DNA from: CAYOHP01 sp964403795 [NCBI: uncultured bacterium]
GTDB taxonomy: Bacteria; Muiribacteriota; UBA6191; CAZXTJ01
DNA length: 35,425 nt
NCBI GenBank assembly: GCA_964403795.1
Contig: CAYOHP010000036.1
Coordinates: 14,252-49,676 of the forward strand
Direction: 5' to 3'
Below, piece after piece: positions 30,230-35,425 of the stretch (positions within the stretch are counted from its first letter, which is position 1; each line of letters begins with the position of its first letter). The notes under the pieces are model-generated. The model did not search any database, was not told the origin of the DNA, and saw only the letters and a program-made list of their open reading frames with translations. The position numbers and the translations under genes are program-made.

Positions 30230-31510
30230 TCAGCCGGGGCGGGCGGCCGACACCAGCAGGTAGGTCCGCATCGGACCCTTGCCCTTGACCTCGATCTCGC
30301 CCCGGTCCTCGCAGGGGAACTCGTCGCCCAGGCGGGCCCGGGTCTCGGCGCTGAGGTGAACCCGGCCGGGGACCCCGTGGCTCTCCATGCGGCTGGCGGT
30401 GTTCACCGCGTCGCCCCAGAGGTCGTAGGCGAACTTGCGGGTGCCGATCACCCCGGCCACCGCAGGGCCGGTGTGCAGCCCGACCCGCAGCTGGAGCGCG
30501 ATCCCCAGCTCGCGGTTCACCCGCTCCACGGCCTCGAGCATGGCCAGGCCCAGGGAAGCCGCGGCCTCTGCGTGGCGGGGATGGGGGTCCGGAACCCCGG
30601 CGGCGGCCATGTAGGCGTCGCCGATGGTCTTGATCTTCTCCACTCCCAGCCCGGCGGCGAGGGCGTCGATCTCCCGGTACATTCGGTTCAGGATCTCGAC
30701 CAGGCGCGGTGCGGGGGTGGTGGTGGCGAGCGGCGTGAACCCCTTGAGGTCGGCGAACAGGACCGTGACCTCCTCGAATCGGTCGGCGATCGGCTCCTCA
30801 CCGTTCTTCAGGCGTTCGGCCACCGAGGGGGGAAGGATGTTGCGGAGCAGGCGTTCGCTCCGGTCGTGCTCGGCCGCCAGGGCGGTACGTGCCTCCAGGA
30901 GCCGCTGCAGGAAGTGGTCGACCAGGAAGAGCAGCAGGGCCGGCAGACCCAGGATCACCGAGACATGGAAGTAGCGGGCGGTCGAGGTGGCGAAGCGCCC
31001 CGCGGCCAGGGGGGCCATGGGGTCCAGCATCCCCACCGCCCCGGTCGAGAGGAGCCAGGTGAAGAACCAGAGCCGGGCCTCGGGACGGGGGGAGAGCAGG
31101 AGCGCCCCGACCGGGGAAAGGGCCGTCCATGCCAGGCCCGAGCGGGTGGCGGCTTCCCATCCCGCCAGGATGTGCATGGACAGGGGGGCCACCAGCATGG
31201 CGGCGAACTGGCTCCGCTGGAACCCGGTACGCGACCCGGTCCACAGGTACCAGGCGTAGCCGAGGCCGGTGAAGATCGACCAGGCCAACAGCACCCCGGC
31301 TGTGCTGGTCTCGCCCTCGGCCAGCAGGGCGGCCGCGTCCATGGGGATCCCGAGGAAGAGGAAGAGCCCGTAGGTGCCGAGGATGCCCTTCCGGGTGCGC
31401 TCTTCGGCGTCGTCGCCGGGTCGAACTCCGAGCAGGCGGAGCCAGAGGGGCACCGTCCCGCCGGACGCAGAAGAGGAGGGCGCCCCGGGAAGGGGCTCGA
31501 TCCCGGTCAT
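30230..31510 (-). CDS. Membrane-bound class III adenylyl cyclase
   Basis: The product has 426 aa. About five or six membrane segments lie between residues 44 and 199, then a coiled linker (LLEARTALAAEHDRSERLL) and a cyclase catalytic domain at about 245-420. Residues for catalysis are present: metal-binding Asp254 (LFADLKGFT) and Asp298 (IGDAY), adenine-selecting Lys292 (EKIKTIGD) and Asp363 (AYDLWGD), and transition-state Asn370 and Arg374 (AVNTASRME). The Lys/Asp pair predicts ATP rather than GTP as substrate, hence cAMP synthesis. The membrane part probably senses an unknown input. The start at ATG 31510 has a poor RBS. No cAMP receptor gene is visible nearby. Confidence 0.9.
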   Translation of the reverse strand: MTGIEPLPGAPSSSASGGTVPLWLRLLGVRPGDDAEERTRKGILGTYGLFLFLGIPMDAAALLAEGETSTAGVLLAWSIFTGLGYAWYLWTGSRTGFQRSQFAAMLVAPLSMHILAGWEAATRSGLAWTALSPVGALLLSPRPEARLWFFTWLLSTGAVGMLDPMAPLAAGRFATSTARYFHVSVILGLPALLLFLVDHFLQRLLEARTALAAEHDRSERLLRNILPPSVAERLKNGEEPIADRFEEVTVLFADLKGFTPLATTTPAPRLVEILNRMYREIDALAAGLGVEKIKTIGDAYMAAAGVPDPHPRHAEAAASLGLAMLEAVERVNRELGIALQLRVGLHTGPAVAGVIGTRKFAYDLWGDAVNTASRMESHGVPGRVHLSAETRARLGDEFPCEDRGEIEVKGKGPMRTYLLVSAARPG

Positions 31511-31575
31511 CGCCGGGCCACGCCGAAGGTCTGGAGGATCACCAGCGGGAACGGTATCACCCGGAGGACCGAGGG

Positions 31576-31597
31576 CCCTGGAACCTCGGGGCCAGGG
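31576..31597 (-). terminator. Hairpin after the ferredoxin-MBL gene
   Basis: CCCTGG at 31576-31581 pairs with CCAGGG at 31592-31597 around a 10-nt loop, 6 nt past the stop at 31604 on the minus strand. There is no T-tract. Confidence 0.3.
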
Positions 31598-31603
31598 ATC
31601 CGG

Positions 31604-32473
31604 CTACCAGGTCTCCATGACCGCCAGGCCCCGCGAGAGTGCGGCCCGCATCTCGCCGGCCGGCAGGAAGTAGCGACGCCCGTGGCCGGGGAGGATCCAC
31701 TCGAAGCGGTGGTCGAGGAGCCGGGCCACCGAGGCCACCGTCTCGTCCCAGTCGTACCAGCAGGCGCCCCGGAAGGCGATCGGGTGCCCGAGTTCGTGGC
31801 TCCAGGCCAGGTGGTCGCCGCTGAAGAGGTAGCGCTCCTGCCAGAGCAGGCAGGCCGAGCCCCGGGTGTGACCGGGAACCGGGATGACGAGCAGGTCGGG
31901 GGCCAGCTCGACGGGCTCGGTGCCACGCAAGCGGAGTTCGACCTCACGGGTGTCATGCCCGACGTCGCCCTCGTGGAGGATGCGCCGGCACCCGAAGCTG
32001 CGGGCGAAGTCGGCGTGGTCGGCCACGTCGTCGCGGTGGGTCAGGAACAGGAGATCGATGCCTCCCATGGCGGCAAGGCGCTCCACCAGCGGGCGGGCGT
32101 GCCGCGGCGAATCGACCAGCACGTTCCCCTCCGGCCGCCGCACCAGGTAGCTCGCCGCCCCGAAGGAATCCCTGTGGTGGAAGCCGCAGTGGTAGACCTC
32201 GCCGTCGATCCGGGTCGGCAGACTCTCGAAGACGGGGCCGAACGGAGTCCGCTCGACGGTGCCGATGGATCCGGTCGGGCACGAAACCAGGGCCTGGAGC
32301 GCGGCCAGCCGGGTGGCTTCGTCGCCGGGCTGGGCGAAGACCCGCGAAGCACCGTCGGCCTCGTCGAAGACCGAGGGGGCCATCCACCGGCAGGTGTCGC
32401 AGTCGATGCAGGTCGAATCGACGTAGAACGGACCCGGCACATTGGTGGCGAGGCGTTTGGCGGGGGTGGCCAC
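31604..32473 (-). CDS. Ferredoxin-MBL fold hydrolase fusion
   Basis: The product has 289 aa with a GTG start. The N-terminal 80 residues are a single-cluster ferredoxin: C22-x2-C25-x2-C28 (STCIDCDTCRWMAPSVF) and C65-Pro (VSCPTGSIG), binding one [4Fe-4S] or [3Fe-4S] cluster. From about residue 90 a metallo-beta-lactamase fold follows, with LTHRDDVADH (His146, Asp152, His153) in place of the canonical HxHxDH, then PGHTRGS (His202), FSGDHLAW (Asp220) and LPGHGRR. The HRDDVADH form is a recognised variant of fused ferredoxin-MBL proteins, in which the first metal site is altered. The combination implies a redox-linked hydrolase or oxidoreductase of unknown substrate. A -10 hexamer 6 nt upstream of the GTG and no RBS suggest a leaderless mRNA. 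Confidence 0.87.
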   Translation of the reverse strand: MATPAKRLATNVPGPFYVDSTCIDCDTCRWMAPSVFDEADGASRVFAQPGDEATRLAALQALVSCPTGSIGTVERTPFGPVFESLPTRIDGEVYHCGFHHRDSFGAASYLVRRPEGNVLVDSPRHARPLVERLAAMGGIDLLFLTHRDDVADHADFARSFGCRRILHEGDVGHDTREVELRLRGTEPVELAPDLLVIPVPGHTRGSACLLWQERYLFSGDHLAWSHELGHPIAFRGACWYDWDETVASVARLLDHRFEWILPGHGRRYFLPAGEMRAALSRGLAVMETW

Positions 32474-32479
32474 GGACCG

Positions 32480-32507
32480 AGGGTACCGGTCCGGACCGGG
32501 ATCACAA
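32480..32507 (-). promoter_or_regulatory. Promoter TTGTGA-16-TACCCT, leaderless start
   Basis: On the minus strand TTGTGA (32507-32502) and TACCCT (32485-32480) are 16 nt apart, and 6 nt separate the -10 from the GTG at 32473. No RBS is present. The promoter lies just past the stop of the upstream peptidase gene (32510). Confidence 0.45.
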
Positions 32508-32509
32508 GG

Positions 32510-33853
32510 TCACTGGGCCTGCACGACCAGCCGGTAGGCGTCGACCCCGGTGCCGAGCAGCAGCAGCCAGCGGGTCTCGTCGAGGGTGTCGAGCCGCTCG
32601 CCATCGGTGTCGAGGGAGACCCGGCGGGGCGGGCGCCCGGAGAGCAGTTCGAACACCGCGGCGTCGCCCTGGCCCTCCAGGTGGTAACCGCCGGGGGCGA
32701 GCTCCACGAAGGCGTAGCCCCAGCGCGCCAGCTTGCCCTCGAGGGTGGCGCCCTCGGCGCCGATCCGGTGGGCCACCTTGAAGGGAGGGAAGGACACCCC
32801 CGGGTGCCGGTAGGCGGCCACCCTGCGACCCATGCCCTTCGCCAGGTTGTCGGCCGCCCAGGCGGCGTAGAGGTCCTCGAAGTCGACCGGATGGCCCCGG
32901 GCCGCCAGCACCGCCTCGACCGAGACCAGTCCCTTGCCGGGATCCCGGATCAGGTCGCCCCAGACCTCGGGGCCCTCGAGGCCGCGCAGCCAGGCCGAGA
33001 ACAGGAAGCCGGCGCCGTAGTCGGCGTAGCCCTGGGAGACCAGCGGCTTCTCGGGCCGGGTGGTGTAGCGGGCCACGTGCTTCTGGTCGGTGTAGTAGCC
33101 GGTCAGCTGCATGGCCGCCTCGCCCAGGGCCTCGGAGAGCCAGGGCTCCTCCTCGCCGTCGTAGCGGTGGGCGATCAGGTGGGCCAGCTCGTGGGCCAGC
33201 ACGCCCCGCATGTAGGCCCCCGAGATGTCGCCCCGGGCCCCGTTCAGGTAGAGCACCTCGGCTTCGTTGGAGTGCTGCTGGTACTGCTCCCAGGCCTCGG
33301 CCTCGGTCATCTGGTCGAAGGCGTTGAAGTAGCCGTCGAAGCCCATGCCGTTGAAGGTGTCCATGCGCAGCACCAGGAAGTAGACCCGGGGATCGCCGTC
33401 GAGGGTGTCGGGGGCTTCGCCGAGGAAGCGCCGCTCCAGCTCGAGGATGCCCTTGCCGGGAGCCACCGAGTACCCCGGGGTGGCGCGATGCAGGGCGGTG
33501 TCGAGGGCCGCCACGTCGGACGGCGTGACCTTGCCGGCGGCGGCCAGCTCGTCCTCCACGAAGAGGTAGGCATGGTCCGAGACCACCCGGCAGGTGGCGG
33601 CGACCCGGCGGAAGCCCGGGGGCATGACCGAGAGGTCCCAGGCCCAGAACTCGCGGCTCGAGCCCGCCTCATGACGCGCCGAGGGAAGGCTGCCCGCGGT
33701 GCCCTGGTCGGCCTTGCGGGACCGGAGCCAGCTGGCCGGTGCCACCCGGGGCAGGTGCTCGGCGAGGAAGGGGACCGCGCAGCCCGAGGCGGGGAGCGAC
33801 GGCGGAGCCAGCGCCAGCAGGGTGGCGGCCAGGGGGAGGGCGAGCGGGTTCAT
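32510..33853 (-). CDS. Secreted gluzincin-type zinc metallopeptidase (M30-like)
   Basis: The product has 447 aa. ATG 33853 has GAGGAG 6 nt upstream and begins a signal peptide (MNPLALPLAATLLALAPP; ends near residue 23). The zinc site is VLAHELAHLIAHRYDGEEEP (His221, Glu222, His225), followed 16 residues later by WLSEALGEA with Glu241 as third ligand. HExxH then WL-S/N-E at this distance is typical of gluzincins such as M30 hyicolysin. Upstream blocks MDTFNGMGFDGYFNAFDQ and EVLYLNGARGDISG also resemble the pre-active-site region of M30 enzymes. The C-terminal 90 residues form a beta-rich domain (FVELAPGGYHLEGQGDAAVF). Extracellular protein degradation is the likely role. Confidence 0.85.
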   Translation of the reverse strand: MNPLALPLAATLLALAPPSLPASGCAVPFLAEHLPRVAPASWLRSRKADQGTAGSLPSARHEAGSSREFWAWDLSVMPPGFRRVAATCRVVSDHAYLFVEDELAAAGKVTPSDVAALDTALHRATPGYSVAPGKGILELERRFLGEAPDTLDGDPRVYFLVLRMDTFNGMGFDGYFNAFDQMTEAEAWEQYQQHSNEAEVLYLNGARGDISGAYMRGVLAHELAHLIAHRYDGEEEPWLSEALGEAAMQLTGYYTDQKHVARYTTRPEKPLVSQGYADYGAGFLFSAWLRGLEGPEVWGDLIRDPGKGLVSVEAVLAARGHPVDFEDLYAAWAADNLAKGMGRRVAAYRHPGVSFPPFKVAHRIGAEGATLEGKLARWGYAFVELAPGGYHLEGQGDAAVFELLSGRPPRRVSLDTDGERLDTLDETRWLLLLGTGVDAYRLVVQAQ

Positions 33854-33892
33854 GGGAAGCTCCTCGAGCCCCGTCCAAGCGGGGAGCCGGCG

Positions 33893-33922
33893 AGGATAGC
33901 TCCCGGGTGGAGAGACGGGCAA
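33893..33922 (-). promoter_or_regulatory. Promoter TTGCCC-18-TATCCT
   Basis: On the minus strand TTGCCC (33922-33917) and TATCCT (33898-33893) are 18 nt apart, giving a leader of about 33 nt before the ATG at 33853. It is back-to-back with the plus-strand promoter at 33930. Confidence 0.4.
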
Positions 33923-33929
33923 GCGTCGC

Positions 33930-33935
33930 TACACT
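33930..33935 (+). promoter_or_regulatory. -10 element TACACT
   Basis: TACACT lies 23 nt before the ATG at 33959 and is followed by GGGAGG. There is no clear -35. It lies within 10 nt of the divergent promoter, so the two may compete or be co-regulated. Confidence 0.35.
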
Positions 33936-33958
33936 GGCGACAGCCCGGGAGGTCGCCC

Positions 33959-34684
33959 ATGGTGCTCCGTTCCGCGTCGTGTGTCCTCGTGGTACTCCTC
34001 CTCTCGCCCTGTGCCCTCGCCCAGCGCGTCCAGACCCAGATGGTCTGGTACGCATTGGCCCATGCCATGCGTGACGTCCTCGAAGTCGCGGGCTCGCAGG
34101 GCGTCAGGCCGGAACACATCCAGATCGAGACGTGCCCGCACTACGACCACTTCGAAGTGGAACTGCAGGCTTCCGTGCCTCTTTGGAAGCTGGCCGCGCA
34201 TCTCAAGATGGCGTCCGGGGTGCCCGAGGTCAGGACGGAGGGGGCCTCGAAGCGGATCCGATTTGTGGTGGCGCGGGCGATCGAGCCTTCCTTCGGGGTC
34301 GGACCGCGCTACGGAATGCCCGACGACTGGCAGGCGCTCGTGGGTTTCCCTGGAGCGGAGAATGGCCGCCTCACGCTCCCTCCCCGGCAGGCCGACCGCA
34401 ACCTCCCGATGCTCGGTCCCTTCGACTTCGACCTGGAAGCACCGACGAGCGTGGCCCTGGCGGTCCTGGACAGGGCCAGCGACCGGATCGGCTACCACCT
34501 CACCTCCGCTCTCCTCTCGGAGCCCGAGACGCCGCACACGCGTCTCCGCTTGGGTGGAGCCGCTTCCCGGGTGCCATGTCCGGGCCCGGTGCCCTCCCCG
34601 GACGCGTCGTCGACCCAGGGGGCGGATCCAGGATCCCAGCCGTCGGAACCCACCCGATCCTCGGAGTCGTGGATCGGATTCTGA
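33959..34684 (+). CDS. Secreted protein of unknown function
   Basis: The product has 241 aa; ATG 33959 with GGGAGG about 8 nt upstream. A signal peptide covers residues 1-22 (MVLRSASCVLVVLLLSPCAL, cleavage near ALAQ). The mature domain starts with a helix (VWYALAHAMRDVLEVAGSQG) and strands (HIQIETCPHYDHFEVELQAS, KRIRFVVARAIEPSFGVG). The last 50 residues are Ser/Pro-rich and disordered-looking (SQPSEPTRSSESW). I do not recognise the family. Codon usage is slightly less GC3-biased than its neighbours, which could mean fast evolution or more recent acquisition. Confidence 0.7.
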   Translation: MVLRSASCVLVVLLLSPCALAQRVQTQMVWYALAHAMRDVLEVAGSQGVRPEHIQIETCPHYDHFEVELQASVPLWKLAAHLKMASGVPEVRTEGASKRIRFVVARAIEPSFGVGPRYGMPDDWQALVGFPGAENGRLTLPPRQADRNLPMLGPFDFDLEAPTSVALAVLDRASDRIGYHLTSALLSEPETPHTRLRLGGAASRVPCPGPVPSPDASSTQGADPGSQPSEPTRSSESWIGF

Positions 34685-34767
34685 GCGCGCCCCGGGGACG
34701 AAGAAGAAGCTCGACGCCATGCGTCATGAAGTGACCGTGCTCCTCGGGGGGTGACCGTCCGGGCTCC

Positions 34768-35208
34768 ATGCCGACCTTGATCCACCGACGTGTGCAGCTG
34801 GCCCGGGAGGGGCGGAACCCCTACGTGGTGACGCGGCTCGCCTCCGGCTGGGTAGTGATCGGCGACGTGCAGCCGCTCCCCGGCTACTGCCTGCTGCTGC
34901 CCGACCCCGTGGTCCCGGACCTGAACGCCCTCGATGCCGCGGGTCGGACCGCCTTCCTCCTCGACATGACGCGACTCGGTGACGCACGGCTCGCGGTCAC
35001 CGGCGCCGAGCGGATCAACTACGAGATCCTGGGCAACAGCGAAGCGGCTCTCCATGCCCACGTCACGCCGCGCTACGCCGACGAGGACCCGGTCAAGCGG
35101 CGCGGTCCGGCCATGCTGGGCTACCAGTGGGCGACCGCCCGCACGTTCGATCCCGAGGGCGATCGACCCCTGGTGGAGGCGATCCGGGCGACGCTGGAAC
35201 GGGCCTGA
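34768..35208 (+). CDS. HIT-like nucleotide-binding protein
   Basis: The product has 146 aa. The fold pattern fits the HIT superfamily: WVVIGDVQPLPGYCLLLPDP in the strand region, then NYEILGNSEAALHAHVTPRY near the C-terminus. Aligning on the 'HVxPR' end of the HIT motif gives His96 at the catalytic middle His and His98 at the last; the first motif His is replaced by Ala94. HIT proteins hydrolyse or transfer nucleotidyl groups, so activity may be altered but not necessarily lost. The start at ATG 34768 has only a weak RBS. It is 83 nt after the secreted protein. The next gene is convergent. Confidence 0.75.
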   Translation: MPTLIHRRVQLAREGRNPYVVTRLASGWVVIGDVQPLPGYCLLLPDPVVPDLNALDAAGRTAFLLDMTRLGDARLAVTGAERINYEILGNSEAALHAHVTPRYADEDPVKRRGPAMLGYQWATARTFDPEGDRPLVEAIRATLERA

Positions 35209-35266
35209 GGGATCGGCACCCCCGAGGTGCGGGTTCCTCCCCGGTGGTGGGCGGCGGGGGCACCCG

Positions 35267-35288
35267 GGCCGGGGCGCCGCTCCCGGCC
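35267..35288 (+). terminator. Hairpin after the HIT-like gene
   Basis: GGCCGGG at 35267-35273 pairs with CCCGGCC at 35282-35288 around an 8-nt loop and is followed by TT then C-rich DNA. It lies in the 87-nt convergent gap between stops at 35208 and 35296. Confidence 0.42.
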
Positions 35289-35295
35289 TTCCCCC

Positions 35296-35425
35296 TCAGC
35301 CCTCGGGCAGTGGGCGCATCGCCAGGTAGACCAGGCGGTCCTGGGATTCCAGGAGGAATCCCGGCTCCGGGTTCACGTGCATGGTCCAGTGGCCGTTGCC
35401 GCCCTTGCGCTCGGCCGAGAGCAGG
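35296..35425 (-). CDS. C-terminal fragment, probable TrkA-C/RCK-type domain
   Basis: Only the last 42 codons are in the window; the gene enters from the right edge. The fragment reads LLSAERKGGNGHWTMHVNPE, then PGFLLESQDRLVYLAMRPLP. The pattern 'basic-strand ... NP-x-P-x-x-L-x-x-x-D-x-L-V-Y-L' is what the end of a TrkA-C domain of K+ channel or transport regulators looks like (usually 'P-x-x-L-x-x-G-D-x-L-x-V-x-G'). The assignment rests on this short stretch alone. Confidence 0.5.
   Translation of the reverse strand, partial: LLSAERKGGNGHWTMHVNPEPGFLLESQDRLVYLAMRPLPEG

Noticed and set aside
30356-34684. A plus-strand open frame of more than 1400 codons
   Set aside because: Most of it is antisense to the cyclase, MBL and peptidase genes, which have clear domains. 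Long stop-free antisense frames are expected at this GC content. Only its last 241 codons (33959-34684) are real.
34685-34767. A short frame MRHEVTVLLGG before the HIT-like gene
   Set aside because: Eleven codons, no RBS and no support from composition.
1-35425. CRISPR arrays, tRNA or rRNA genes, insertion sequences
   Set aside because: No regularly spaced direct repeats, no CCA-ending tRNA folds and no transposase or integrase motifs were found. The only repeat structure of note is the inverted repeat at 932-1065.

Overview
The window is bacterial DNA of very high GC content (roughly 70%), densely packed with genes whose third codon positions are almost all G or C. The gene mix (transmembrane Ser/Thr kinases with TPRs, an adenylyl cyclase, class II photolyase, GspG-like pseudopilins, many signal-peptide proteins) points to a free-living, regulation-rich bacterium from a poorly sampled lineage. 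I cannot assign a phylum from this sequence. I see no rRNA, tRNA, CRISPR array, transposase or phage gene.

Layout. 1-9174: an MBL-fold fragment (minus) is divergent from a protein with two ClpX-type zinc fingers (plus). A 134-nt structured inverted-repeat element follows, then a minus-strand run reading 583-aa unknown protein, beta-propeller-like protein (ATGA overlap), secreted caspase/CHAT-like protein, class II photolyase and YqeY. 9288-12964: a GT-C membrane protein overlaps an LTA-synthase-like phosphotransferase. 13071-17176: two overlapping, paralogous transmembrane Ser/Thr kinases. 17178-19690 (minus, convergent): two tandem secreted paralogues, a GspG-like pseudopilin and a TPR membrane protein. 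19845-23922: a GT2 glycosyltransferase that appears to start at CTG, a GT-C-like membrane protein fused to a levanase-C-like beta-sandwich, and an EstB-like serine hydrolase. 23943-26392 (minus): an unknown secreted protein and an HExxH protein. 26468-30163: a 74-aa protein, a TPR membrane protein, a secreted protein with a duplicated cysteine motif and a second pseudopilin. 30230-33853 (minus): adenylyl cyclase, ferredoxin-MBL fusion and secreted gluzincin. 33959-35425: a secreted unknown, a HIT-like protein and the C-terminus of a probable TrkA-C-type protein.

The most interesting part is 13071-19690 read together with 26901-30163. The extracytoplasmic domain of the second kinase is recognisably the same domain as the two secreted proteins encoded just beyond it. 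Both regions also combine a pseudopilin of the same unusual long type with a TPR membrane protein and a secreted protein. My hypothesis is a cell-surface sensing and pseudopilus module in which secreted proteins share their fold with the receptor ectodomain.

Two general traits stand out. All five convergent gene junctions carry GC-rich inverted repeats without a T-tract. Several genes have a TAnnnT-like -10 hexamer only 6-7 nt before the start codon, which suggests leaderless mRNAs.
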